Origin: CAYLJJ01 sp964384025
GTDB taxonomy: Bacteria > Myxococcota_A > Bradymonadia > UBA7976 > UBA1532
Assembly: GCA_964384025.1 (NCBI GenBank)
Contig: CAYLJJ010000022.1
Span: forward strand, 1-64,000
DNA length: 64,000 nt
Direction of reading: 5' to 3'
In this document: positions 9,901-17,150 of the stretch, piece by piece
Layout: each line of letters begins with the position of its first letter
Numbering within the stretch: position 1 is the stretch's first letter
Made by a program: the position numbers and the translations under genes
Notes under the pieces: generated by a model
Databases searched by the model: none
What the model was told of the DNA's origin: nothing
What the model saw: only the letters and a program-made list of their open reading frames with translations

Positions 9901-11485
9901 CAGCACAGACCCCAGAGCGCTCTGTCTCACAGCGCCGCAGCCCTGAGAAGCCCTCATCCAGCTCTCCATCGCAGTTGTCATCGACCCCATTGCACTCTTC
10001 AGTGCTGGGCGCCTGAAGGCGGCTACAGAAGAGGCGACCGTTGATGCAGAGCTGCTCCCCTTGGCTGCAGATCCCCAGCTCTCCTGTGTTACAGGGCTCT
10101 CCTTCACCCGGTCCATCCTCATCCACCATGCCATCACAGTTGTCATCTATGCCGTTGCAGATCTCCGGGCCGCTGGGGGTGCAGATATGATCATCGCAGA
10201 GATCTCCGATGCCATCCACGTCGATATCTTCCTGATCTTCATTGGGGAGATTGGGGCAGTTGTCGCAGAGATCTCCCACCATATCGCCATCGCTGTCTGT
10301 TTGATCTGGGTTAGACATCTCTGGGCAGTTGTCATCCCCCTGACAGATGCCATCCTGATCATTAAAGTCATCTCCGCAGACGCCCCCCAGAGAGCGCTCC
10401 AGGACCAGGAGGGCGTAGGGGGTCGCTGCCTTCGAGTTCCAACAACCCCGTCCAACGTCCTGATCACAGGGCCAGTTACCCACAGGGAGCTGACTCTCTG
10501 TGAGAAACCAAGCGTAGTCGTAATACCAACCCCGAGGCTCCTCGGGAAAGTTATCTGCAGCTGGATCTCTCTGACCACCAATCTGCTCAGAGTAGATTCC
10601 GGCTTCTCCATCGCTTGGGGTTACTTCTAGGGCCTTAGAGCTGGCCCAGAGATAGTAGTAGTAGGATTGAGGCCAACGGGTGGTGAAGTGCCCATCATAA
10701 CGAAAATGCTCCTGTAGCCAGGCCATCGCTCTCTGAAGATCTGGATCGTTCGAGGGCACCCCCAAGAGGCGCAGAGACCAGAGCCCTGCGGCGGTCATTG
10801 AGCCGGTGGAGGCGTAGGCGTTGGAGCAGCCCCGATAGCGCATCCCTCCATCCGCCCTTTGGGTGTTCCTCACAAACTCTAGAGCCCTGGGGAGGGTGTC
10901 ATCCGCGCTGGGATCGATGCCTGAAGCAGCGGAGAGAGCCGCGATGCTGTATTGGGTGGTGGAGAGATCCCCATCTTGGGTGGGGGTCTCGTAGCTCCAA
11001 GCCCCAGAGTTACACCAGTCTGGGTTGTTAGACTGGATGTTTTGGAGGCTCTCGACGCCGAAGCCGATCGCCTCATGAACCAAGAGCCCTCCCTCGACAT
11101 CATTAGGCCCTCCAGTCTGTAAATAGAGGGAGAGATAGAGCAGGGCCACGGCGACATCATAGCGCAGGGGGCGAGCGTTGCCGGAGAGTGCAGGGTTCTG
11201 GATGAGGAGCTGTTGAGCGATCGCCTGAAAGCGCTGCTGTTCCTCTGGCTCAGCCCCCTGATATCCCAGCGTAGAAGCACCCCAATCGGCGCTGGCCCTC
11301 CGCTCTAAGAGCGCCAGACCCGCCAGCCCCACGCTGCGATAGTCATAGCGTCCCCCATCGATCTCCAAACGAAGCCAAGCTAAGCCACGCTCAACACTTT
11401 CGTTGACACGATCACCAAAAGGGGTTCGAAATGCTTGAGCCTGACCGGCCCAGAGCAGTAAGAGGATCAGGCCAAAACGATACAT
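6902..11485 (-). CDS. Giant MopE-repeat surface protein with N-terminal toroid-like domain and C-terminal anchor
   Basis: 1527 residues. Signal peptide 1-18. Residues about 25-370 show helical repeats of the prenyltransferase/squalene-cyclase toroid type (GLAGLALLERR, QRADGGMRYRG, WNSKAATPYALLVLERSL). Thrombospondin type 3-like Ca-binding repeats follow at about 375-435 (DQTDSDGDMVGDLCDNCP). Then come 15 MopE-type metal-binding repeats at about 440-1215, with core CNGxDDNCDGxxDE and a period near 55. Cys-rich EGF-like repeats fill about 1220-1420, then an acidic linker. The C-terminus is DCGCRSSGDG, a hydrophobic stretch and RRWRDN, a MYXO-CTERM-like sorting signal. Expected to be exported and anchored at the cell surface. 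The toroid and MopE combination suggests metal-rich binding rather than terpene chemistry; that is inference. Confidence 0.85.
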   Translation of the reverse strand: MYRFGLILLLLWAGQAQAFRTPFGDRVNESVERGLAWLRLEIDGGRYDYRSVGLAGLALLERRASADWGASTLGYQGAEPEEQQRFQAIAQQLLIQNPALSGNARPLRYDVAVALLYLSLYLQTGGPNDVEGGLLVHEAIGFGVESLQNIQSNNPDWCNSGAWSYETPTQDGDLSTTQYSIAALSAASGIDPSADDTLPRALEFVRNTQRADGGMRYRGCSNAYASTGSMTAAGLWSLRLLGVPSNDPDLQRAMAWLQEHFRYDGHFTTRWPQSYYYYLWASSKALEVTPSDGEAGIYSEQIGGQRDPAADNFPEEPRGWYYDYAWFLTESQLPVGNWPCDQDVGRGCWNSKAATPYALLVLERSLGGVCGDDFNDQDGICQGDDNCPEMSNPDQTDSDGDMVGDLCDNCPNLPNEDQEDIDVDGIGDLCDDHICTPSGPEICNGIDDNCDGMVDEDGPGEGEPCNTGELGICSQGEQLCINGRLFCSRLQAPSTEECNGVDDNCDGELDEGFSGLRRCETERSGVCAEGYYICEEGALRCLSREEPSPERCDGLDNNCDGSVDEGNPEGDRPCNTGLSGICSEGSSQCQAGGQWVCIQNSEPGEELCDNLDNDCDGAVDEGAPGSGQVCVVPDQVGLCAVGQTLCEAGGLRCLPITQPGGLVEECNALDDDCDGEIDEELPSGAPEDSGSPCQTDCGVGLWVCSLGRMICDGPQNGFDESCNGLDDDCDGLVDEELLGFGVECVTEQLGLCREGVTACVEGRVHCVGVLDFEQQSQEEEACNRIDDNCNGEIDEEDPGGGFPCQTGQPGLCALGTSHCYNGTIRCIPDLEPEEERCDGADNNCNGLVDEQNPEGGEACETPEPGICRPGLLSCHQGELRCEPLAFPQEEICDGRDNDCDGAVDEEDPGGGVSCDTAQVGICAAGILRCQGAQLNCVHLHSPEEERCDGLDNNCDGFIDERDPQEGTACETGEFGPCSSGIFHCRGGELRCEPLQGPLPERCNGVDDDCDGELDEEDPSWGLPCEIGGHFGACSIGLSRCVEGEIRCMDGAEPEEERCDGQDNDCDGEIDEENPGGGEPCDTGLLGVCAAGLLRCVAGGHFCELQIEPTEESCDGLDNDCDGEIDEGDFGLELLCASGGLGRCAAGHLECLEGALECVANQESIEELCNWEDDDCDGAVDEGLRSACGECEALPEESCNGVDDDCDGAVDEGVSCPEEERCLLGACVVLCDAGECVDGLLCHEGGCVEPCLLADCPLSWPCRAGICQDPCGGVICDGGQVCHLGRCVSDSCYERGCEGELLCLNGACIVDPCQSLNCEGDQFCRLNPEGSAECVGLCALISCPLDHRCEGGLCLPDPCFQPDCAPGEICQAGECQRDLCAGIPCGDGRRCEGGLCVDDLCLHIRCPPNLNCIIQEGIAECLGGEPEAPIEVDQGGIDWNFEEDLADLGVDAEDAAEIEQDQQFDLLSAPDLQAAPDFLSPDLGAESAPSGHDPGDCGCRSSGDGPFPLLLLGLPLLLLRRWRDNAEP
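7820..10165 (-). repeat. Array of 15 MopE-type coding repeats
   Basis: About 165-bp coding units, each encoding C-[ND]-G-x-D-[DN]-[ND]-C-[DN]-G-x-[ILV]-DE followed by about 40 residues with four further cysteines. The first core is near 10130-10165 and the last near 7840-7900. Copies are diverged at DNA level but the Asp/Cys core is nearly invariant. The last two units are shortened. Such arrays expand and contract by recombination, so copy number may vary between strains. Confidence 0.85.
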
Positions 11486-11612
11486 CAGGGGCTCTCCGTC
11501 GCTGAGGGCTGAAATTAGCGTTTTTGGGCCGGGGATGCAGCTCTATGAACGTGAAACTTTGGTCTGTTTTTTGCTAATGGCGCTCCGTTCAAGCCTTAAA
11601 GGGGGAAAAGAG

Positions 11613-13475
11613 ATGCTCAACAAAGGATTGCTTTGGGGGATGGTAACCCTACTGGCCACTCTAATGGCCTGTAGTGAATCCAGCTCCGAGGCTCAAGGAG
11701 AGGGAGAGATCAGTCCCGCCATGAACGATGAGGAGCTGGGCAAGGCGCTGTTCAACCCCAGCCCCAGCTTAGGTAAGGAGGACTCGCCTTCCGGAATCCA
11801 AGGAATCTCCACCCAGTATGATGGTGGTGACACTCAGGTCTGGGAAGTTCTCAACGACTGGGCTGACACCAATACCAATGCGGCACGCAAAGCAGGGATT
11901 GTCTGGGGAGAGAACTCTGGATTGGACTGGAACGAGAAGTACGCGCTCTGGATTCGGGAGATGAAGAGAGTTGACTCTACCGAATACTTCAAGACCTATG
12001 AGTTGACCACCCCTTACGGCAAGAGCCTCCCTGCCCCTGCGGTGGAGTGCGCAGAGACCGCTATCTTTTTGCGAGCCACCTTTGCCAGTTGGTACCACCT
12101 GCCCTTCATCATGGAGGCTGTAGATGGACATGGGAAACGCATCTTCCTGGGGCACTTTGGTTTTAGGACTATGGATGGGCGTTATGTTAACAGCGCCAAC
12201 TTTAAGACTGCCTATAGAGACTACAGTGACCGTGCTGACAGCCTGGAGAGTGAGGGTTGGCCTACAGACAGCCGCTTAAGCTCCCGCAAGCTTGGCGGAG
12301 CCCAGGATGATGAGCAGGAGATGCTGGGTACAGGCAAGCACGCTGGGGCCTACTTTGATGAGATCTTCCTCAACAAGCGGGTAGGCTACTTTATGATCAT
12401 CGCCCTAAGTTACTACGGCTCCATCAACTTGGCGGACTCCCGTAACACCTTTAACTTGGAGCCTAAGGGAATCCGTGAGGGGGATGTTCTCTTAGAGCGT
12501 TGGAAGGCGACCGGCATCGGTCATACCCTGGTCGCCAAATATGTCGATCGGCATGCTGATGATGCCTACGAGGTACACTTGGTCAGCGGATCGATGCCTC
12601 GACGCCAGGGGAAATGGGAGGATGGCCCCACCAGTAAATCTTACTTTACCAATGATTACTGTGGAGGTGAGAGCTATGAGAAGTTTGGCGGTGGTCTAAA
12701 GCGCTGGCGTACTCCGATCAAGCAGGATGGTCGTTGGACCAGCGTGGTTCCTGAGAAAGATCGCGCCTATTTCATCTCTTCTGCCAACCACAGCGCCATC
12801 TCGGCGCGCTTAGAGACCTTTGAGACACTCCTCCAAGAGGTTCCCCCTGAAGAGCGTCGCGCGGTCTTCTTGGCGCAGATCGAAGATTCTCGCAGCCATC
12901 TCAAGAACTATCCCGCCAGCTGCGCTGCGCGCACCCGCAGAGAGGAGGCTTTTGAGCGCCTCTATGATTTGGAGAGTGAGCACTCTCACTCACCACGCAG
13001 CGTCGTTGATGCCAAATATCGAGAGCTGAGTGACTACAGCTTGCCTGAATTGGAGTATGACAGTTCCAAGACCTGTTGTTGGAACAGCAGCACCGCCGCT
13101 ATGTATGAGATCATCATGCTCAAGGCAGCTCAGGAGGTTGAGGATCACAGCCAGCAGCTCTGTAAGATGCCGGAGCCCTTTATGAACGATGGCGGCTATG
13201 AAAGCTTCCGCGCCTTCGCAGAGTCGGTCGGCCGAGGTGGAGAGTGGGTCAGCTGGAGTGAGGATGAGAACTGCCCTCAGCGGAACGTAGTGAAGGATAT
13301 CGAAAAGGAGCATGCCTGGACCCCTTGGTGTCGAGTTGGTCTCCATATCTTGGGGATCAACCAGTGTGAAGCTGACGCCTTCGCCTGTGGCAACGGCAAC
13401 TGCATTCAAGCCTCCTGGGAGTGTGATGGTGAAGATGACTGTGAAGACAACTCCGATGAGGTTCACTGCAACTGA
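11613..13475 (+). CDS. Lipoprotein with C-terminal LDL-receptor class A module
   Basis: 620 residues from ATG 11613, which has GGGGG about 7 nt upstream; an earlier in-frame ATG at 11535 lies before the signal peptide. Lipobox LMAC. The central region (about 70-390) includes VECAETAIFLRATFASWYHL and GIGHTLVAKYV; the Cys and His placement recalls papain/transglutaminase-like folds, but I cannot confirm a catalytic triad. The last 36 residues are a full LDLa module: six Cys, CGNGNC, then ECDGEDDCEDNSDE with the acidic Ca-binding residues. LDLa modules are typical of animal proteins and sparse in bacteria. Divergent from the MopE gene; its 3' end overlaps queG by 13 bp. Probably a surface protein, substrate unknown. 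Confidence 0.8.
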   Translation: MLNKGLLWGMVTLLATLMACSESSSEAQGEGEISPAMNDEELGKALFNPSPSLGKEDSPSGIQGISTQYDGGDTQVWEVLNDWADTNTNAARKAGIVWGENSGLDWNEKYALWIREMKRVDSTEYFKTYELTTPYGKSLPAPAVECAETAIFLRATFASWYHLPFIMEAVDGHGKRIFLGHFGFRTMDGRYVNSANFKTAYRDYSDRADSLESEGWPTDSRLSSRKLGGAQDDEQEMLGTGKHAGAYFDEIFLNKRVGYFMIIALSYYGSINLADSRNTFNLEPKGIREGDVLLERWKATGIGHTLVAKYVDRHADDAYEVHLVSGSMPRRQGKWEDGPTSKSYFTNDYCGGESYEKFGGGLKRWRTPIKQDGRWTSVVPEKDRAYFISSANHSAISARLETFETLLQEVPPEERRAVFLAQIEDSRSHLKNYPASCAARTRREEAFERLYDLESEHSHSPRSVVDAKYRELSDYSLPELEYDSSKTCCWNSSTAAMYEIIMLKAAQEVEDHSQQLCKMPEPFMNDGGYESFRAFAESVGRGGEWVSWSEDENCPQRNVVKDIEKEHAWTPWCRVGLHILGINQCEADAFACGNGNCIQASWECDGEDDCEDNSDEVHCN

Positions 13476-14578
13476 GAACGCTCATCAAGCTGAGCGATGA
13501 TCTCAGCACGTTCCCCCTGCACAAGAGGATCAAGATCTGCGCGGCTCATTTTCAGGGCTTTAGGAACTCCTAGACTCCAGGCGCTCCAGAGCGCTGTCGC
13601 TCGGATCACGGGAGAGGGATCCTCTTCTAGCAAGCTGAGCAGCTCAGGCAGGGTCCCATAAGCCCTCATATTTGCTAGGACGATCAAGGCATTACGCCGC
13701 AAACCAACTCCAGTGCTCCGACGCAGAGGGCTGCCTAAGAGCTTCTGCTCTAGGGCCTTCGATGGGCTTCGCAGCCACTCCAAGAGATCGGGCCAGATAT
13801 GCTCAGGCTGAGGCCGCCAAACGGTTACATCTCCCTCCGGAGTGTGATGGTTCCAGGGACAGATTTCCTGGCAGAGATCACAGCCAAAGACCCAATCTTT
13901 CATCAGGGGCCGGATCTTCTGAGGGATCAGGCCGCGGTGCTCAATGCTCCAGTAGGAGAGGCAGCGACGGCTGTCTAGACTCCCCCCGTTGAGGGCGCCT
14001 GTAGGGCAGATCTCCAGGCAGCTTTGACAGGAGCCGCAGCGCCCAGGCTCAGAGGGCACTGAGGCGAGGGGCTGATCCAGGAGCATCAACCCCAAGACCC
14101 CAAAGGAGCCCAGCTCGGGGTGAATCAGGAGGGTGGAGTGCCCCTGCCAAGCGGGGCCTGCCAGCTGCGCGAGGGCCTTCTCCATGATGGGGGCGGTGTC
14201 CACGGTGAGGAAGATCTTCAGCTCAGGTTCTAAGGTCGAGAGGCGACGGCGCAGCTTCTTGAGAGCCTTCTTCAGAATATTGTGATAGTCCCGCCCCCAG
14301 GCATAGCGAGCCACGCGACCTCGCCAGCCCGGAGGCTTAGGAGGGGCGTGTCGCATATATGAGATCCAAAATACTGCCACGCTCTGGATCGGAGGAAAGA
14401 GGAGTTGGGGATCAAGGCGGCTGGGGTGCTCCATCCAGGACATCCCAGCCTGAGATCCCTCCTCAAGCCAACGCTGAAGCCTCGGGACAGCTGAGATGGG
14501 GAGCTGCGGAGGTACGATCCCCAAGAGCCTCAACCCCAAGGCCTCTGCCTCTCTTTTGATCTGTTCAGAGGAGAGCAT
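13463..14578 (-). CDS. queG: Epoxyqueuosine reductase QueG
   Basis: Cobalamin-dependent iron-sulfur enzyme that reduces epoxyqueuosine to queuosine in tRNA (wobble G34 of GUN anticodons), the last step of Q biosynthesis. Two 4Fe-4S motifs are visible: CGSCQSCLEICPTGAL and CDLCQEICPWN. The N-terminal YAWGRDYHNILKKALKKL and the catalytic-Asp strand FLTVDTAPIMEKALA are typical. The C-terminal HEAT-like part (RRNALIVLANMRAYGTLPEL) is that of full-length QueG. The chosen ATG (14578) gives the usual short N-terminus and has AAGGAG 11 nt upstream; an ATG at 14635 would add 19 residues. Convergent overlap with the LDLa lipoprotein gene. Confidence 0.93.
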   Translation of the reverse strand: MLSSEQIKREAEALGLRLLGIVPPQLPISAVPRLQRWLEEGSQAGMSWMEHPSRLDPQLLFPPIQSVAVFWISYMRHAPPKPPGWRGRVARYAWGRDYHNILKKALKKLRRRLSTLEPELKIFLTVDTAPIMEKALAQLAGPAWQGHSTLLIHPELGSFGVLGLMLLDQPLASVPSEPGRCGSCQSCLEICPTGALNGGSLDSRRCLSYWSIEHRGLIPQKIRPLMKDWVFGCDLCQEICPWNHHTPEGDVTVWRPQPEHIWPDLLEWLRSPSKALEQKLLGSPLRRSTGVGLRRNALIVLANMRAYGTLPELLSLLEEDPSPVIRATALWSAWSLGVPKALKMSRADLDPLVQGERAEIIAQLDERSQLQ

Positions 14579-14801
14579 CTCCGATGAGACTCCTTGTACA
14601 ACAACTCCAGAGTCTAGAGACTTACACAGGCCCATGAACAGAGAGGTTCTGGGATGCAGGTTGATCTCCTCTGTCGCCTAAGAGAGGTGGGAAGCCGGGG
14701 GCGCTAAACGAAGGTACCTGAGGAGAGAGCTACTGTTTCTTAGAGAGCCTCAAAATTTCAAAATCCTCAGGTCGCGTGATGACAACCCGAGCGCCTGTGT
14801 C

Positions 14802-15020
14802 CTAGATGATAAAGCAACTGTGCTGCGTTGGAGTAGAGGAGCCGATACAGCAGCCCCTCCCGCTTTTAAGACCGTCAACTGAGCGATATAGAGATCCAGG
14901 CTGCTGGGGCTTAGAGCGCTGATCCAGCTCTGCGTAACTCAAGTACCCACCCACCTCAGGATGCTCTAGAGCGATCCAGAGGTGGGTGATGAGCGCTGGT
15001 CTCTGCGGAGAGATCCTCAA
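14802..15020 (-). CDS. Short frame of doubtful status, possibly frameshifted small gene
   Basis: A 72-codon frame (TTG start) whose translation looks protein-like (EHPEVGGYLSYAELDQRSKP). A good site (AAGGAGCAGATATG) lies just upstream at 15030-15040 but leads into a different frame that stops after 24 codons. One base change would join them, so this may be a decayed small gene. No family recognised. The rest of 14579-15116 holds only AT-rich DNA and the promoter of the FadL-like gene. Confidence 0.22.
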   Translation of the reverse strand: MRISPQRPALITHLWIALEHPEVGGYLSYAELDQRSKPQQPGSLYRSVDGLKSGRGCCIGSSTPTQHSCFII

Positions 15021-15054
15021 GATGTTTCATATCTGCTCCTTAAAAAAACAAACG

Positions 15055-15083
15055 TTGTTTTGTTTTTTCCCTCTGCATATATT
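15055..15083 (+). promoter_or_regulatory. Predicted sigma-70 promoter of the FadL-like gene
   Basis: TTGTTT at 15055-15060, a 17-bp spacer and TATATT at 15078-15083, with transcription expected about 25 nt before the start codon region. It lies in an A/T-tract (AAACAAACGTTGTTTTG, centred on the palindrome AACGTT at 15052) which could also bind a regulator. A TTGACA at 15091 is too close to the ATG to serve as -35. Confidence 0.4.
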
Positions 15084-15116
15084 CCGGTGTTTGACAACTT
15101 AAATAGGAAGGCGATC

Positions 15117-16505
15117 ATGCGCGCCTTGCTCCTCTCTCTGCTCCTCCCTCTCAGCGCTTACGCGACTCATGGAATGAACCCTCTGGCCTCCAGCGCTCGC
15201 TCTGGGGGGATGGGGGGAGTCGATCTGGCCCTCGCTTGGAACACTCAGGCGATGAACAGCAACCCGGCGGGGATCACCCGCTTGGGCTATCGTCTGGACT
15301 TCAGCACCGCTTTCCTCATGCCCAAGCTGACCCTGAGCGACAAGGTGATCATGGGTCCAGAGCAGATCCAAGATCTCAACTCGGATGCGGAGGGAGAGTC
15401 TCTAACCTTCCCGATAATGAGCATGGGCTTTGTCGCGCCCGTCTGGAAAAATCTGCACCTGGGTTTGGGCTTTGCGGTTCAGGGAGGGATGGGCTCCGAT
15501 TTCCAGGGGCTCAGCACCATGACCGACCCAAACCCCATGGAGCCGATGGGTGCTACAGATCAGCCTCAGCCCTCCACCTATGGTCTCCAGAGTGAGGTGG
15601 CCTATATGAAGCTTACTCCCACCCTGGCTTACCGCTTTAAAAATCTGGGTGGGATGGATCTCTCGCTGGGTATGGCGGGAAATATTGGATTCGCCACGAT
15701 GTCCTTTATGCATGATGGCTTCGCCTTCCCTGAGATGGATGGGGATCATGTTTACGCTCAACATAAAGTCGACTATGAATCAGATATGGCTCTGGGCTAT
15801 GCCCTCAGGATGGGGATCTTGGCAGAGTGGTTTGGTGGAGACCTCTCAGCAGGCATCAGCTATCAGACGGAGGCCACGCTGCCCTTTAAAGGTTCTACGA
15901 CTTTAGACAGCCAGCTTGAATATGACGCTGAGATTGAGTTTGGTTGGCCCCAAGAGCTAGGCATTGGTCTGGCCGGTCGTCCCCTACGAAATCTCACCCT
16001 GGCGGCAGACATCAAGTGGGTCAACTGGTCCAGCACCATGGATGAGATGCTCCTCAAGAACAGCATCAAAGATGAAGCTCAATTGGCCCAGATGCCTGAG
16101 CAGATGAAGGCCTCAATGAAGGCGATGGATATGCCCTTCAAGCTTGGCTGGAGCGATCAATGGGTCCTCAATTTGGGTACTGAGTATATCATCAAGGAGT
16201 ATCTCAAGGCGCGTATGGGCTACAGTTGGGGACAGAACCCGGTCGATGGCGCAGGCATCAACCCTCTCTTCCCAGCAGTAACTCAACACCACATCACCTT
16301 TGGGCTGGGTAGCCAGTTTGGACCCCTGGAGATCGATCTTGCCTTGGAGGTTGTCCCTCAAAACAGCGTGGTCAGCGACGCCAATAACCAGATGAGCCAT
16401 GAGCCGATGCCCGCTGGGATGCCAGAGGGGGCAGGCAACGGCTATGAGCTTGAGGCGGGGATGTCTCAGCTCAGCGCTCATATGGCCATGGGCTATAAAT
16501 TCTGA
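15117..16505 (+). CDS. FadL/OmpP1-type outer membrane transporter
   Basis: 462 residues from ATG 15117 (AGGAAGG upstream). Signal peptide MRALLLSLLLPLSAYA, then the plug-region signature THGMNPLASSARSGGMGGVD with WNTQAMNSNPAGI, characteristic of the FadL/toluene transporter family. The remainder alternates amphipathic strands and ends in aromatic YKF as expected for a BAM-inserted 14-strand barrel. Members import long-chain fatty acids or hydrocarbons across the outer membrane. Its TGA overlaps the ATG of the thioredoxin-like gene by one base, so the two are translationally coupled. The substrate cannot be read from sequence. Confidence 0.88.
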   Translation: MRALLLSLLLPLSAYATHGMNPLASSARSGGMGGVDLALAWNTQAMNSNPAGITRLGYRLDFSTAFLMPKLTLSDKVIMGPEQIQDLNSDAEGESLTFPIMSMGFVAPVWKNLHLGLGFAVQGGMGSDFQGLSTMTDPNPMEPMGATDQPQPSTYGLQSEVAYMKLTPTLAYRFKNLGGMDLSLGMAGNIGFATMSFMHDGFAFPEMDGDHVYAQHKVDYESDMALGYALRMGILAEWFGGDLSAGISYQTEATLPFKGSTTLDSQLEYDAEIEFGWPQELGIGLAGRPLRNLTLAADIKWVNWSSTMDEMLLKNSIKDEAQLAQMPEQMKASMKAMDMPFKLGWSDQWVLNLGTEYIIKEYLKARMGYSWGQNPVDGAGINPLFPAVTQHHITFGLGSQFGPLEIDLALEVVPQNSVVSDANNQMSHEPMPAGMPEGAGNGYELEAGMSQLSAHMAMGYKF

Positions 16506-16831
16506 TGGAACGGTTTGAGGAGGTCCACTCAGAGGCGGAGTTAGAGCAGATCATCAAGGACTCAAAGATCTTGCTGCTCTACCACTCTGGAGCAAACTGC
16601 AACCTCTGTCGGAGCCTCAAGCCTAAGATCCTTCAACTCCTTGGAGCAGGGGTGCGGGGGGCCTATCTCGACGTTGAGGCTCACCCCAGCTTAGCCGCTC
16701 AGCGCCTCATCCTGAGCATCCCCACGATCTTACTCTTCGCCGAAGGGCGGGAGTGGCGCCGCTATGGTCGCCACCTCTCTATCCTGGAGTTGGAGGCGGA
16801 GTTAGAGCGCTTAAAGAGGCTTCTGAGCTGA
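16505..16831 (+). CDS. Thioredoxin-like protein with CNLC motif
   Basis: 108 residues without a signal peptide. A thioredoxin fold is suggested by LLLYHSGANCNLCRSLKPKI (CxxC = CNLC), a strand GAYLDVEAHPSLA, and the cis-Pro loop LSIPTILLFAEGRE. Tyr-His-Ser-Gly-Ala replaces the usual Trp-Ala-x-Trp, so redox potential or partner may differ from canonical thioredoxin. Expected in the cytoplasm as a dithiol oxidoreductase. One-base overlap with the FadL-like gene makes co-expression likely, although the functional link is unclear. Confidence 0.8.
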   Translation: MERFEEVHSEAELEQIIKDSKILLLYHSGANCNLCRSLKPKILQLLGAGVRGAYLDVEAHPSLAAQRLILSIPTILLFAEGREWRRYGRHLSILELEAELERLKRLLS

Positions 16832-16900
16832 GCTGGGATATCAACGGAGCCTGGAGTTGGTTCAGAAAAATGCGCTCTCTCAGATACTCTGAAGAAGCTC

Positions 16901-16928
16901 TTGACAAGCCCCAAAGAGATCAGATAGT
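16901..16928 (+). promoter_or_regulatory. Predicted promoter of the DEAD-box helicase gene
   Basis: Perfect -35 TTGACA (16901-16906), 16-bp spacer, -10 GATAGT (16923-16928, 4/6). It would give a 5' leader of about 215 nt before ATG 17151. Long leaders are common on cold-inducible DEAD-box helicase mRNAs, but I see no defined riboregulator in 16832-17150. Confidence 0.4.
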
Positions 16929-17150
16929 TCAGGTCCTCAATCAGCCACTGGTATGGTTTCTTTGGCTCTCAGAGGGGAAGTCGGTGCTTCCCAACATAAA
17001 GGTGGCTGCTCGCTTGTTTTCTTCTCGGAATGCCCCACTTACAATCGGTGCACACGTCATTTACCCTAATCTATCGAATCAATCCGCGCGGCGTTATCCC
17101 GAGAGCACGGCGATCGAGAATGGTCCCTCTTCATTTTGTTCCACGATTCC

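Noticed and set aside
7820..10165. Regularly spaced repeats considered as a CRISPR array
   Set aside because: The period is about 165 bp, the units are diverged and all translate as MopE repeats; no short exact repeats with unique spacers.
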